From positions 147,776-193,960 of the forward strand of contig NZ_MPHK01000009.1 in the NCBI RefSeq assembly GCF_001957135.1: a stretch of 46,185 nucleotides of DNA, read 5' to 3'. The DNA comes from Shewanella sp. UCD-KL21. GTDB lineage: Bacteria > Pseudomonadota > Gammaproteobacteria > Enterobacterales > Shewanellaceae. This document shows positions 24,502 to 34,519 of the stretch, in pieces; position 1 is the stretch's first letter, and every line of letters begins with the position of its first letter. The position numbers were made by a program, and so were the translations under genes. The notes under the pieces were generated by a model that ran no database searches, was not told where the DNA came from, and saw only the letters and a list, made by a program, of their open reading frames with translations.

Positions 24502-25674
24502 ATGGTTGATAAGCAAGAAGATAAAGAGTTCGTTCCACCTTCAGGAAAACAAGTCTTAAGGGCTGGAGAGTGTTTAATTGATGAAGATACTTATTTACCT
24601 CAAAATCAGGCTAGGTTAAATGAAGCTTTTACGGTTTTGTCTTATTGGCGTTACAGTTTTGAAAAGCCGTTAGAGAATGCTTTAAATAAAATCGAAAATG
24701 ATATAAAAGATATTGATAATACAGCCATTTTTGCTAAAAGATTAAAAAGATTTCCATCAATTTATTTAAAGCTAAAACGATTTCCAAAAATGAGCTTGAA
24801 AAATATGCAAGACATTGGTGGTTGTAGAGTTGTTTTAAGTAATAGTAAGAAAGTCACCCAAGTTTCTAGAATAATGAAAAAAATGCCAGAACTTCGATGG
24901 GATGATGGCTTTAGAGTCAAAGACTACATTAAAAAACCAAAACTAGACGGTTACAGAAGCTTGCATATGATTGGAAGGTTTCCAGATGCTAACGGAATAG
25001 ATAAAAAAATCGAAATTCAATTAAGAACACGAATTCAACATTACTGGGCAACGGCTCTAGAAATAATAGATTTATTTACAAAGCAATCTTTAAAGACTAA
25101 TCAAGGGCAGCAGCTCTGGAGTGATTTTTTTATAAATGTAAGCGATCAATTCGCAATAATGGATGGTATTACTTTTTTTGAGAAATTATCTGAAAAAGAT
25201 AAGCAGATTCAATATGTATCCAAATTACTTAAAGATAAAAACTCATCACGTTCAGTTTTGGAGATTTGTGAGTGTTCTAGAAAGTTAAAAGTAGTTGATA
25301 AGTTAAAAGCATTTGCTAACTCTTTAAAAGTTATGGATGAAGAAATATCGGCAATAGCAAGTAATGGGTATGTATTATTAGAGATCAATATATTCGATAA
25401 GTCTTTGGCTTATACAATGTTTGAACAAAGTAATGCTGAAGAGGCTCAGAATGTATATTCTGAAAGTGAGAAAATTACCGCTGATAATCCAAATTTAATC
25501 GTCGCTTTGGTATACGCTAATGCGGTTGGCGGTATTAAAGAAGCATACCCTAACTTTTTTGCGGACTCGACCAAATTTGCTGAACATTTAAAGTTAATTA
25601 CAGAAGCAGAGAGCTTATTTAAGCGAAACTTTTTGAAACGTCTTTTTGATAACGCAAATCTATCAGATTTATAA
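24502..25674 (+). CDS. Stand-alone RelA/SpoT synthetase-domain protein
   Basis: 390 residues with an intact pyrophosphokinase domain (about 55-190). Conserved residues: R80-x-K82-x3-S86-I87-x2-K90 (RLKRFPSIYLK), D104-x-G-x2-R109, D141-Y142, the G-loop DGYRSLH (149-155) and catalytic E171-x-Q173 in EIQLRT. No HD hydrolase domain and no TGS or ACT domains, so it is neither RelA nor SpoT. The C-terminal 200 residues are helical and unrecognised. It could make (p)ppGpp, or act like toxSAS/CapRel enzymes that make (pp)pApp or pyrophosphorylate tRNA. AT-rich, Lys-rich codon use differs from neighbouring core genes, and inverted repeat copies B and C flank it: probable horizontal acquisition. No separate antitoxin is visible. 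Confidence 0.86.
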   Translation: MVDKQEDKEFVPPSGKQVLRAGECLIDEDTYLPQNQARLNEAFTVLSYWRYSFEKPLENALNKIENDIKDIDNTAIFAKRLKRFPSIYLKLKRFPKMSLKNMQDIGGCRVVLSNSKKVTQVSRIMKKMPELRWDDGFRVKDYIKKPKLDGYRSLHMIGRFPDANGIDKKIEIQLRTRIQHYWATALEIIDLFTKQSLKTNQGQQLWSDFFINVSDQFAIMDGITFFEKLSEKDKQIQYVSKLLKDKNSSRSVLEICECSRKLKVVDKLKAFANSLKVMDEEISAIASNGYVLLEINIFDKSLAYTMFEQSNAEEAQNVYSESEKITADNPNLIVALVYANAVGGIKEAYPNFFADSTKFAEHLKLITEAESLFKRNFLKRLFDNANLSDL

Positions 25675-25682
25675 AACATCTA

Positions 25683-25932
25683 ATAAGTTCAACAGCCTCC
25701 ATTCGAAGTTGCTGTGGACGTTGAAGAAAATAGCGTAAGTCCAGACATGGATGTCTGGCTAGCTTTCGGGGGGAAGGGACGCCCCATCGGAAGCGTTAGT
25801 TATTTTCGAATAAGGCCGCAGCTTATTCGCTTTTCAGAATAACTTCGTTGGAGCGGCAAGGGATATCGAAAAGGGAAATGCTGTTGTTTCCCTTTCGTCT
25901 GGTGTGGGCGAAGCACCACGACTTTGATTTTA
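25683..25932 (-). repeat. Structured intergenic repeat, copy C (about 250 bp, inverted)
   Basis: On the minus strand: GTCGTGGTGCTTCGCCCACACC (one hairpin block instead of two), GACGAAAGGGAAACAACAGCA, GCTCCAACGAAGTT, TTATTCGAAAATAACTAACGC, CGAAAGCTAGCCAGACATCC (shared with copy B), CAACTTCGAATGGAGGC. The CAGAC-ATGGAT-GTCTG hairpin is at 25742-25757 on the plus strand. It begins 8 bp after the stop of the RelA/SpoT-domain gene and points towards it, opposite to copy B. Confidence 0.8.
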
Positions 25933-26008
25933 AATCTCAATCTATCCAAATACAGTTTGAAATCTCTTAAACTATTAGACAATTGAATTGTTAACCACCA
26001 ATCACAAA

Positions 26009-26039
26009 CAAAAAAGCGAACTTCAATGAGTCCGCTTTT
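26009..26039 (-). terminator. liu operon terminator
   Basis: On the minus strand AAAAGCGGACT, 6-nt loop, AGTTCGCTTTTTT: 11-bp stem with one mismatch and a T run, 39 nt after the last gene. Confidence 0.85.
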
Positions 26040-26077
26040 GATTTTAATAAGGCCAACACATTAACTTTGGCTAAAAG

Positions 26078-26734
26078 TTAAAACACCATTTCTGGCACAT
26101 GCTCTGGCACGACCAACTTACCTGCAGTCTTAGATTGAATCTCTTCAACACTCACGCCCGGTGCACGTTCTAACAAGTGGAATGCGCCGTCTTTGATTTC
26201 CATAAAGGCTAAATCTGTCATCACGCGTTTAATGCAGCCATAACCGGTTAATGGCAGCTCACACAAAGGCAGTAACTTAGAGTTCCCTTTTTTGTCGGCA
26301 TGCATCATGGTGACAATAATATTGTCAGCGCCTGCGACTAAATCCATGGCGCCGCCCATGCCTTTAATCAACTTACCTGGGATCATCCATGAGGCGATTG
26401 AACCGTTTACATCGACTTCAAACGCGCCTAGTACGGTTAAATCCACATGGCCGCCACGGATCATGGCAAAGCTTTCTGCCGATGAGAAAAATGATGCGCC
26501 ATCTACAGCGGTGACGGTTTGCTTGCCAGCGTTAATCAGGTCGGCATCAATGGTGTCTTCGGTTGGGAACTCGCCCATGCCTAATAAGCCGTTTTCAGAT
26601 TGCAGCATCACATTCATGCCTGCAGGAATGTAATTGGCCACCAAGGTTGGAATACCAATACCAAGGTTTACGTAAAAGCCGTCTTGCATTTCTTGTGCTA
26701 CACGTTGAGCAAGTTGTTCTCTTGATAAAGCCAT
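26078..26734 (-). CDS. scoB: 3-oxoacid CoA-transferase, subunit B
   Basis: With ScoA transfers CoA from succinyl-CoA (or another donor) to acetoacetate, or in the reverse direction. 218 residues; family block NLGIGIPTLVANY, QSENGLLGMG with the catalytic Glu near residue 47, and GGHVDLTVLGAFEVDVNGSIASWMIPGK. AAGGAGC precedes the ATG. Last gene of the liu operon, 11 nt after scoA. In this context the pair activates the acetoacetate made by LiuE. AtoA is the alternative name. Confidence 0.94.
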   Translation of the reverse strand: MALSREQLAQRVAQEMQDGFYVNLGIGIPTLVANYIPAGMNVMLQSENGLLGMGEFPTEDTIDADLINAGKQTVTAVDGASFFSSAESFAMIRGGHVDLTVLGAFEVDVNGSIASWMIPGKLIKGMGGAMDLVAGADNIIVTMMHADKKGNSKLLPLCELPLTGYGCIKRVMTDLAFMEIKDGAFHLLERAPGVSVEEIQSKTAGKLVVPEHVPEMVF

Positions 26735-26745
26735 GTTCTTGCTCC

Positions 26746-27459
26746 TTATGCTTTGCTGTCTGAAATTTTAACGGTGCGCTGCTCGATACGTTTTTCAAAG
26801 CTTGCTTGAATCACGCGGTCAACATAAATACCAGGGGTATGGATATGGTTTGGGTCTAGCTCGCCCGGCTGAACAATCTCTTCTGCTTCAACTACGGTAA
26901 TTTTGCCTGCAGTGGCCATCATTGGATTAAAGTTGGCCGCTGTTTTACGAAAGATTAAGTTACCCATGGTGTCAGCTTTCCACGCGCGTACTAAAGCAAA
27001 GTCTGCGGTTAGTGACTCTTCAAGCACATAATGACGGCCGTTAATTTCACGGGTTTCTTTACCCTCAGCAATGGGGGTGCCGTAACCTGTGGCGGTGAAA
27101 AATGCAGGGATGCCAGCGCCGCCAGCGCGGATTTTTTCCGCTAAGGTGCCTTGTGGAGTTAATATGACGTTCAATTCACCAGACAACATTTGCTGTTCAA
27201 AGGTGGCGTTTTCACCGACATAGGAGGCGATCATGGTGGCAATTTGGCGCTGCTTTAACAATAAGCCTAAACCAAAATCATCAACCCCAGCGTTGTTTGA
27301 AATTGCGGTAAGCCCTGTTACACCTGTGGTCACCATATGATTAATCAGGCCTTCAGGGATACCACACAGGCCAAAGCCACCGACCATGATGGTCATGTCA
27401 TTACTGAGGCCAGCTAAGGCTTCTTGGTAGCTGTGTACGACTTTATTGAGTCCTGCCAT
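26746..27459 (-). CDS. scoA: 3-oxoacid CoA-transferase, subunit A
   Basis: Partner of ScoB. 237 residues with the CoA-transferase I opening [15 protein letters not shown] (about 20-35), [13 protein letters not shown] and the Gly-rich [28 protein letters not shown] block. AGGACAAG lies ahead of the ATG. It is separated from liuE by 124 nt that contain a long perfect hairpin (27530-27567), so the CoA-transferase pair may be expressed at a different level from the upstream liu genes. AtoD is the alternative name. Confidence 0.94.
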   Translation of the reverse strand: MAGLNKVVHSYQEALAGLSNDMTIMVGGFGLCGIPEGLINHMVTTGVTGLTAISNNAGVDDFGLGLLLKQRQIATMIASYVGENATFEQQMLSGELNVILTPQGTLAEKIRAGGAGIPAFFTATGYGTPIAEGKETREINGRHYVLEESLTADFALVRAWKADTMGNLIFRKTAANFNPMMATAGKITVVEAEEIVQPGELDPNHIHTPGIYVDRVIQASFEKRIEQRTVKISDSKA

Positions 27460-27529
27460 AATCTTGTCCTTTTCAGTTTGCGGTTCGCAAATTTATATCG
27501 TTTTAATGTGTGCTATTTGGAGCTTAGCT

Positions 27530-27567
27530 AGTGTTTAAACTGTTTTTTAAAACAGGCTTTAAACACT
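27530..27567. promoter_or_regulatory. 17-bp inverted repeat between liuE and scoA
   Basis: AGTGTTTAAACTGTTTT, TT, AAAACAG, then GC bulge, TTTAAACACT. It pairs fully except for the 2-nt bulge. No T tract follows on the minus strand, so it is not a standard terminator. It may be an RNA processing or stabilising stem, or a compound operator, since it repeats GTTTAAA. Confidence 0.6.
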
Positions 27568-27583
27568 GGCTTTAAATATTGGC

Positions 27584-28486
27584 CTATACTGTTAGCGCTT
27601 GGGCGACTTTTGAACCTGTGGTGCGGCCCAATACTTGGCTAATTTGATTGCCTGCTCGGGCAAGTTTTTGTAAATCTATGCCAGTTTCAATGCCCATGCC
27701 ATGGAGCATATAAACTAAATCTTCAGTGGCGAGATTACCCGATGCGCCTTTGGCATAAGGGCAGCCGCCAAGGCCTGCTACCGATGAGTCAATCACGCTA
27801 ACGCCAGTTTCTAAACAGGCTTGAATGTTGGCGAGTGCTTGGCCGTAGGTGTCATGAAAGTGTAGCGCCAGTTGTTCAACTGGGACTAAATTGGCCACCG
27901 CTTCTACCATCTTACGGGCTTTTAGTGGTGTGCCAACACCAATGGTGTCTCCGAGGGAGATCTCGTAACAGCCCATTTTGTAAAGTATTTCAGACACGCG
28001 GGCCACTTCAGTGATGTTAATCTCGCCTTCATAGGGACAGCCCAGCACACAGGAAACATAACCGCGCACTTTAATGTGTCGCTCTTTAGCGAGCGCCATG
28101 ACTGGCTCAAAGCGCGCGATTGACTCGTCAATCGAGCAGTTAATATTACGTTGGCTGAAGCTTTCAGATGCGGCGCCAAAAATGGCCACTTCATCTGCGC
28201 CAGCGTCAAGGGCAAGTTCCAGCCCTTTTAAATTTGGGGTGAGGGCTGAGTAAACTACCCCTTGTTGACGCTTGATTTGTCGTAAAATATTCCCTGAATC
28301 GGCCATTTGTGGCACCCATTTCGGTGACACAAAGCTGGCCGCTTCAATACGATTAACACCGGCAGCAGCTAATTGCTCAATAAGAGTAATTTTGTTTTCA
28401 ATGGACACCGTGGTTTCATTTTGCAGTCCGTCACGGGCACCAACTTCAAAAATACTGACCTGAGTCGGGAGATTGCTGGCTAACAT
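27584..28486 (-). CDS. liuE: Hydroxymethylglutaryl-CoA lyase
   Basis: Splits HMG-CoA into acetoacetate and acetyl-CoA, the last step of leucine degradation. 300 residues, TIM-barrel of the DRE family: [11 protein letters not shown] (catalytic Arg/Asp), [12 protein letters not shown] metal-binding His pair, and the signature [28 protein letters not shown] with the catalytic Cys. GGAGG lies inside the end of liuD, and only 1 nt separates the two genes. Also called mvaB. Confidence 0.96.
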   Translation of the reverse strand: MLASNLPTQVSIFEVGARDGLQNETTVSIENKITLIEQLAAAGVNRIEAASFVSPKWVPQMADSGNILRQIKRQQGVVYSALTPNLKGLELALDAGADEVAIFGAASESFSQRNINCSIDESIARFEPVMALAKERHIKVRGYVSCVLGCPYEGEINITEVARVSEILYKMGCYEISLGDTIGVGTPLKARKMVEAVANLVPVEQLALHFHDTYGQALANIQACLETGVSVIDSSVAGLGGCPYAKGASGNLATEDLVYMLHGMGIETGIDLQKLARAGNQISQVLGRTTGSKVAQALTV

Positions 28487-28487
28487 T

Positions 28488-30533
28488 TTATGCCTCCGAG
28501 TCAGCAGATTCAGGCGCTTTTACATCAAGTGTACTTGGCTCGACATTTAGCAGCTGGGCACCATCGGTGACGAGTTCGCCACTTTGAAAGTAAAATTCAC
28601 TCACCACGCCATCAAAGGGCGCTTCAATGGTGTATTCCATTTTCATGGCTTCCATAACAAGTAAACCTTGGCCTTCTTTGACGCTATCACCCACTTCCAC
28701 TAAGTGGGTCACCACAGTGCCGTTCATTGGCGCTTTTAATTTGTCGGCGCTATCAATGGTGTCTTCAGCTATTTGGGCTAATATCGCTTTAAAGTGATAG
28801 CTGCCGCTCGGTAAGAACAGAGTAAAGTCATCACCTTGATGGCTGACGGGGATTTTGCTTTTATGACCGTTAATTTCAGCCAGCAGCATGTCATCGTTAA
28901 TAGTGCCTGCAAGGGTTAAAGCTTGGCCGTTGAGGTTAAGATGCAGTGCATCGCCTAAATCGGTAATAACAAGATTGTGTAATTGCTGCTCGTCACTGCT
29001 GTCACTGAGTAGGGCAACATGGTGCACACTGGCGCTATTGAGTCTAAAGCCGCTAACTTGCCCCCACGGTGAGTAAGGATCGTGGCTGTTGGTAGCGGTT
29101 GATTTTGCCGCTTGCTGACGAGCTAACACTTGATAAAGCCCTGCTAATGCCAGTGCGTTGTCTGACTCATCGGTAACATCGCCAATTAAACTGTCGGAGT
29201 AGCGCTCGATAAAGTCGGTACAAAAATCGGCGTCGGCAAAGGCTTTATGCTCAGCAATATTAGCGAGGAACTCGATATTGTGTTTAAGGCCGCTGATTTG
29301 ATACGAGCTTAATGCGTGTGTTAAGCGCTGCAGTGCGCGGGGGCGAGATTCGTCCCACACAATCAGTTTTGAAATCATTGGGTCGTAAAAGTTACTAATG
29401 ACATCATTTTCGCGAATGCCTGAATCAATGCGTACATGACGGTTTTGATCCGGCTCGCGCAAGAAGGTTAACTTGCCTGAAGCGGGTAAAAATTCATTGC
29501 GGGGATCTTCAGCATAAATACGGGCTTCAAAGGCGTGGCCATGAATACGCACTTCCGCTTGGGTCAGGGGCAGCTCACTGCCACTGGCTACCATTAACTG
29601 CCATTTTACCAAGTCTTGTCCGGTGACCATTTCTGTTACTGGGTGCTCAACTTGCAGGCGGGTGTTCATTTCCATGAAGTAGAAACTGCCATCAGTATCT
29701 AATAGAAACTCAACCGTGCCTGCGCCCACATAATCAATGGCTTTCGCTGCGGCTACCGCGGCTTCACCCATTTGTTTGCGCAGCGCATCAGACAGCCCAG
29801 GTGCTGGCGCTTCTTCGACCACTTTTTGATGGCGACGCTGGATGGAGCAATCTCGATCAGATAAATAGATGGTATTACCGAAAGTATCGGCAAACACTTG
29901 TAGCTCCACATGACGTGGCTGGCGTAAGTAGCGCTCCATTAATAATTTGTCATTACCAAACGATGATGCCGCTTCTCGGCGAGCGGAGTTAATTGCTGCC
30001 AGCACGTCAGCTTGGTTTTCGACAATACGCATGCCTTTACCACCGCCACCATAAGCTGCTTTGATCAGCATGGGGTAGCCGACTTTTTTGGTTTCAGCCA
30101 GTAGGGTTTCATCTGATTGGTCATCACCATGATAGCCGGGCACTAATGGCACATTGGCTGCGCCCATAATCATTTTGGCGGCGCTTTTACTGCCCATAGC
30201 ATCAATGGCATCACTGCCTGGGCCGATAAATACAATGCCGTTTTGCTCACAGTTGCGAGCAAAGTCAGCGTTTTCAGACAAGAAACCATAACCTGGGTGA
30301 ATCGCTTCTGCGGCCGACTTTTTCGCAATTTCAATGATCAAATCAGCTTTTAGGTATGAATCAGCTGGGGCGCTGCCACCAATGTGGAAAGATTCATCGG
30401 CCATGGTGACATGGCGGGCATCTTTATCGGCATCAGAATAAAGCGCCACAGTACGAACGCCCATGGCGCGGGCGGTGTTGATGATGCGACAGGCAATTTC
30501 ACCACGATTGGCAATTAAAATCTTAGTAAACAT
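28488..30533 (-). CDS. liuD: 3-methylcrotonyl-CoA carboxylase, biotin-containing alpha subunit
   Basis: Carboxylates its biotin with ATP and bicarbonate for LiuB. 681 residues: biotin carboxylase domain (1-450) with ATP-grasp [32 protein letters not shown] and [20 protein letters not shown], a linker/BT region, and a C-terminal biotinyl domain with the attachment site EAMKMEY, Lys631. Start ATG overlaps the liuC stop (TAATG), so translation is coupled. The short acidic tail after the biotinyl domain ([16 protein letters not shown]) is unusual but harmless. Propionyl-CoA carboxylase alpha is excluded mainly by context. Confidence 0.95.
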   Translation of the reverse strand: MFTKILIANRGEIACRIINTARAMGVRTVALYSDADKDARHVTMADESFHIGGSAPADSYLKADLIIEIAKKSAAEAIHPGYGFLSENADFARNCEQNGIVFIGPGSDAIDAMGSKSAAKMIMGAANVPLVPGYHGDDQSDETLLAETKKVGYPMLIKAAYGGGGKGMRIVENQADVLAAINSARREAASSFGNDKLLMERYLRQPRHVELQVFADTFGNTIYLSDRDCSIQRRHQKVVEEAPAPGLSDALRKQMGEAAVAAAKAIDYVGAGTVEFLLDTDGSFYFMEMNTRLQVEHPVTEMVTGQDLVKWQLMVASGSELPLTQAEVRIHGHAFEARIYAEDPRNEFLPASGKLTFLREPDQNRHVRIDSGIRENDVISNFYDPMISKLIVWDESRPRALQRLTHALSSYQISGLKHNIEFLANIAEHKAFADADFCTDFIERYSDSLIGDVTDESDNALALAGLYQVLARQQAAKSTATNSHDPYSPWGQVSGFRLNSASVHHVALLSDSSDEQQLHNLVITDLGDALHLNLNGQALTLAGTINDDMLLAEINGHKSKIPVSHQGDDFTLFLPSGSYHFKAILAQIAEDTIDSADKLKAPMNGTVVTHLVEVGDSVKEGQGLLVMEAMKMEYTIEAPFDGVVSEFYFQSGELVTDGAQLLNVEPSTLDVKAPESADSEA

Positions 30534-31375
30534 TATTGGGCTCCTTGTGCATCAGTCTTAGTGCTTTTAGTCGATTGAGCACGCCAAGATGGTGAACGTT
30601 TGTCAAAGAATGCATTGAGGCCTTCTTGGCCTTCGTCTGATACACGTATGCGGGCAATTTGCTCGCTAGTATGGGCAAGGGTGGCGTCATTTATCACGCC
30701 ATCTTCAAGATGGGACACTAAGGTTTTAACCCATGCCATGCCTTGGGGGCTGTTAGCGTTAAAGGCCTCGATAAACGGCTGGGCTGCCGCGTCTAAATCA
30801 TCATTAACTTCATGAATAATTTGATGGGTTAAGGCTACAGTGGCACTGAATCGCTCGGCGCTGAGCATATAGCGGCGAGCTTGGCGGTTGCCCATGGCTC
30901 GCACCACATAAGGGCTGATAACCGCAGGGATTAAACCTAGTTTGACTTCGCTGAGGCAAAAACTTGCGCGCTCATTGGCAATGGCAATATCGCAGCAGCA
31001 AATTAACCCTAATGCGCCGCCAAAAGCTGCGCCATTGACTAAGGCAATGGTGGGTTTGGGGAATTTATCCAGTACATGCATCAGCTTTGCTAGCTCATTG
31101 GCATCATTTAGGTTTTGGGCAAAGTCCATTTTTGCCTGCTTGCGCATCCAGTTAAGGTCGGCGCCAGCACTGAAGTTTTTGCCATTAGCGCGCACAATTA
31201 GCATGTTGCAGCTGTCATTGCTGGCGAATGATTCTATGGCAGTGATCATTTCATTAATCATCACTTCGTCAAAAGCATTGTGTTTTTCAACCCGGTTTAA
31301 AATCAGCTCGGCCACGCCTTGGTTTAATTGGCATTGAATGTACTGATAAGCTTGAGTATGAGTTATTTGAGTCAT
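30533..31375 (-). CDS. liuC: Methylglutaconyl-CoA hydratase (enoyl-CoA hydratase family)
   Basis: Hydrates 3-methylglutaconyl-CoA to HMG-CoA. 280 residues, crotonase fold: oxyanion-hole segments GKNFSAGADLNWM and NGAAFGGALGL, SEVKLGLIPAVISPYV with one catalytic acid. The ATG at 31375 has AGGAG 8 nt upstream; a 9-codon longer frame lacks it. Between liuB and liuD with a 1-nt overlap to liuD. Confidence 0.94.
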   Translation of the reverse strand: MTQITHTQAYQYIQCQLNQGVAELILNRVEKHNAFDEVMINEMITAIESFASNDSCNMLIVRANGKNFSAGADLNWMRKQAKMDFAQNLNDANELAKLMHVLDKFPKPTIALVNGAAFGGALGLICCCDIAIANERASFCLSEVKLGLIPAVISPYVVRAMGNRQARRYMLSAERFSATVALTHQIIHEVNDDLDAAAQPFIEAFNANSPQGMAWVKTLVSHLEDGVINDATLAHTSEQIARIRVSDEGQEGLNAFFDKRSPSWRAQSTKSTKTDAQGAQ

Positions 31376-31402
31376 TAACTTGCTCCTATTGTTAAGCCGC
31401 AA

Positions 31403-33010
31403 TTACATGCGAAATACACCAAATTTGGTGTCTTCAATAGGCGCATTTAATGCCGCCGATAAGGCTAAACCCACCACATCACGGGTTTGCGCTGGATCGA
31501 TAATACCGTCATCCCACAGGCGCGCACTGGCATGGTAGGGGTGACCTTCTTTGTCATACTGCGCAACAATGGGTTTTCTAAAGGCTTGTTCGTCTGCATC
31601 TGACCAGTCTTGGCCTTTGCGGGCTAAGCCGTCACGGCGCACAGTAGCTAACACACCCGCTGCTTGCTCGCCGCCCATAACTGAGATACGGGCATTAGGC
31701 CACATCCACATCATAGTGGGTTCAAATGCGCGGCCACACATACCGTAATTACCCGCGCCATAGCTGCCACCAATAATCACAGTAAACTTTGGCACATTGG
31801 CACATGATACTGCGGTGACCATTTTAGCGCCGTGTTTAGCAATGCCTTCGTGTTCGTACTTTTTACCCACCATAAAGCCGGTAATATTTTGCAGGAACAG
31901 TAAGGGGATTTTGCGTTGGCAACATAACTCAATAAAGTGAGCGCCTTTTTGGGCTGATTCAGAAAATAAAATGCCATTGTTAGCGACAATGCCGACAGGG
32001 TAGCCATGAATGCGGGCAAAGCCGCAAACTAGCGTGGTACCGTAATTGGCTTTAAATTCGTCAAAATCTGAATCATCAACAACCCGGGCGATGACTTCTT
32101 TTACATCAAAGGGCTTTTTAAGGTCGGTGCCGACAATGCCGTACAATTCACTGATATCGAATTTCGGTGGCTTTGATGGACTTAGCTGGGCTGCAATTTG
32201 TTTTTGATGATTGAGGCGTGAAATGGCTTTACGGGCAAGCTCTAATGCGTGGTCATCATTTTGGGCTAAATGATCGGCAACGCCGGAAATTTTAGTATGA
32301 ACTTCAGCGCCGCCTAGCTCTTCGGCGGTTACTTCTTCGCCGGTCGCGGCTTTCACTAATGGTGGGCCGGCTAAAAAGATAGTGCCTTGCTCTTTAACGA
32401 TAATCGATTCATCTGCCATGGCGGGAACATAGGCACCACCTGCAGTACATAAGCCCATGACCACAGCCACTTGCGGAATACCTTTAGCTGACATTTGCGC
32501 TTGGTTGTAAAAAATACGTCCGAAATGATCGCGATCGGGAAACACTTCATCTTGTCTTGGTAGGTTAGCTCCACCAGAATCCACCAGGTAGATACAAGGT
32601 AAATGACAGCGACTAGCAATGTCTTGGGCCCGTAAATGCTTTTTCACTGTAATAGGGTAGTAAGTGCCGCCTTTAACGGTGGCATCATTGGCAATGATCA
32701 TGCATTCAACACCGCTTACACGGCCAATACCGGCGATCACACCGGCTGCGGGCACAGCTTCGTCATAAACTTCATAGGCGGCGAATTGGGATATTTCTAA
32801 AAAGGGTGAGCCGGGGTCGAGCAGTTTTTCAACTCGATGACGGGGCAGTAATTTGCCTCGTGACAGATGGCGCTCAAGGGCGACAGGGCCACCACCTTGC
32901 TCAATTTGGGCGAGTTTGATTTTTAGATCATCAACTAATGCCACCATGTCATCATGCTTGGCTTTAAACTCGTCACTACGGGCGTTAATACGGCTGCTCA
33001 ATTGCGTCAC
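31403..33010 (-). CDS. liuB: 3-methylcrotonyl-CoA carboxylase, carboxyltransferase beta subunit (GTG start)
   Basis: Transfers the carboxyl group from biotin on LiuD to 3-methylcrotonyl-CoA. 535 residues with two crotonase-like halves: [30 protein letters not shown] and [16 protein letters not shown] in the N half, [25 protein letters not shown] and [34 protein letters not shown] in the C half, all typical of MccB rather than PccB. Starts with GTG at 33010, with AAGGAT 9 nt upstream. A 212-nt gap with short repeats separates it from liuA. Confidence 0.96.
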   Translation of the reverse strand: MTQLSSRINARSDEFKAKHDDMVALVDDLKIKLAQIEQGGGPVALERHLSRGKLLPRHRVEKLLDPGSPFLEISQFAAYEVYDEAVPAAGVIAGIGRVSGVECMIIANDATVKGGTYYPITVKKHLRAQDIASRCHLPCIYLVDSGGANLPRQDEVFPDRDHFGRIFYNQAQMSAKGIPQVAVVMGLCTAGGAYVPAMADESIIVKEQGTIFLAGPPLVKAATGEEVTAEELGGAEVHTKISGVADHLAQNDDHALELARKAISRLNHQKQIAAQLSPSKPPKFDISELYGIVGTDLKKPFDVKEVIARVVDDSDFDEFKANYGTTLVCGFARIHGYPVGIVANNGILFSESAQKGAHFIELCCQRKIPLLFLQNITGFMVGKKYEHEGIAKHGAKMVTAVSCANVPKFTVIIGGSYGAGNYGMCGRAFEPTMMWMWPNARISVMGGEQAAGVLATVRRDGLARKGQDWSDADEQAFRKPIVAQYDKEGHPYHASARLWDDGIIDPAQTRDVVGLALSAALNAPIEDTKFGVFRM

Positions 33011-33163
33011 AATTCATATCCTTAATGAGTCAAGTGAGGCGTTAGCATGGCTGAGACTAAAGGGGGAGTGCCTCAACCACGCTACGCACTAAACACTTTG
33101 CTATTGACGTTAACTTTTGAATAGTTTGGTGTTGATTGTATTTTTAGTGTGCTGCTAACTAGC

Positions 33164-33233
33164 TTGATATACAGCTGTTTTTTGATATACAGCTATTTGG
33201 ATTAGCTATCCAAATTTAACAGCTATTTGGATT
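33164..33233. repeat. Cluster of short direct repeats at the liuA stop codon
   Basis: TTGATATACAGCT occurs at 33164-33176 and 33182-33194, and CAGCTATTTGGATT at 33190-33203 and 33220-33233. The last copy contains the liuA stop codon and its final residues; the others lie in the liuA-liuB gap. Looks like local slippage duplication. Confidence 0.8.
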
Positions 33234-34392
33234 CATTAAACAGTTCACGTCCAATCAACATACGGCGAATTTCTGAGGTTCCCGCTCCAATTTCATATAA
33301 CTTGGCATCACGTAATAAACGCCCTGTGGCATATTCATTGACGTAACCATTGCCACCTAATAACTGAATCGCATCCAGTGACATTTTAGTGGCTAGCTCG
33401 GCGCTATATAAAATTGCGCCAGCAGCATCTTTACGTGTGGTTTCGCCGCGGTCACAAGATTTGGCCACGTTATAGATGTAAGATTTAGCAGCGTTCATGC
33501 AGGTGTACATATCGGCAAGCTTGCCTTGGACTAATTGGAATTGACCAATGGATTTACCAAACTGTTCCCGCTCGTGAATATAAGGCATGACAATATCCAT
33601 ACAGGCATTCATGATGCCTAACGGCCCACCTGATAACACCACGCGCTCATAATCAAGGCCGCTCATCAGTACTTTTACGCCATTGTTAAGCCCGCCTAAG
33701 ATATTTTCTTCAGGGACCTCACAATTTTCAAATACCAATTCACAGGTATTGGATCCGCGCATGCCTAATTTATCGAGCTTTTGTGCGGTGCTGAAGCCTT
33801 TAAAGGTCTTTTCAACAATAAAGGCAGTGATGCCATGTGGGCCTTTATCTGCATCGGTTTTGGCATAAATCACTAAGGTGTCAGCATCAGGACCATTGGT
33901 GATCCACATTTTATTGCCATTAAGAATGTAATGGTCGCCTTGTTTACGGGCGCTTAACTTCATTGATACCACATCAGAACCTGCATTAGGTTCACTCATA
34001 GCCAGTGCGCCGATATGTTCACCACTAACTAATTTTGGTAAGTACTTGGCTTTTTGCTCAGCGCTACCATTACGATTAATTTGATTGACGCAAAGGTTTG
34101 AGTGGGCACCGTAGCTTAAGCCAATAGAGGCAGAGGCGCGGGAGATTTCTTCCATGGCGACGACATGGGCAAGGTAGCCCATATTCGCGCCGCCATATTC
34201 TTCAGGCACGGTGACGCCTAGGAGTCCCATCTCTCCTAGAACTGGCCACATATGGTTAGGAAAAGCATTGTCTTGATCGACCTGCGCCGCAATGGGCGCA
34301 ATCTCGTTGCTGGCAAAATCATGTACGGCATCGCGAAGCATGTCCACGTCTTCGCCCAGGCCGAAATTAAGGCTTGTGTAGAGTGATGTCAT
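33223..34392 (-). CDS. liuA: Isovaleryl-CoA dehydrogenase
   Basis: Oxidises isovaleryl-CoA to 3-methylcrotonyl-CoA and passes electrons to EtfBA. 389 residues, the usual short acyl-CoA dehydrogenase: [35 protein letters not shown], and [17 protein letters not shown], whose Glu is the family-specific catalytic base of isovaleryl-CoA dehydrogenases, then [43 protein letters not shown]. The usual base position in other acyl-CoA dehydrogenases is Gly here (IGAGTSEI), confirming the substrate class. AGGACAC lies ahead of the ATG. Also called ivd. Confidence 0.96.
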   Translation of the reverse strand: MTSLYTSLNFGLGEDVDMLRDAVHDFASNEIAPIAAQVDQDNAFPNHMWPVLGEMGLLGVTVPEEYGGANMGYLAHVVAMEEISRASASIGLSYGAHSNLCVNQINRNGSAEQKAKYLPKLVSGEHIGALAMSEPNAGSDVVSMKLSARKQGDHYILNGNKMWITNGPDADTLVIYAKTDADKGPHGITAFIVEKTFKGFSTAQKLDKLGMRGSNTCELVFENCEVPEENILGGLNNGVKVLMSGLDYERVVLSGGPLGIMNACMDIVMPYIHEREQFGKSIGQFQLVQGKLADMYTCMNAAKSYIYNVAKSCDRGETTRKDAAGAILYSAELATKMSLDAIQLLGGNGYVNEYATGRLLRDAKLYEIGAGTSEIRRMLIGRELFNESK

Positions 34393-34519
34393 TGTCTTGT
34401 GTCCTGTTGAATATTAGCTATCTGTGCCGTGAAACTATGTTGTTCCTTAGGCTTATAATTTTTATATTGTTGCTGTTATTATTCAGTTAAACGGATCTTT
34501 TGCTGTCGATGATGAGTCG

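Noticed and set aside
24124..25932. Composite transposon with repeats as insertion sequences
   Set aside because: Repeats B and C encode no transposase and no target-site duplication could be identified; they may still be non-autonomous.
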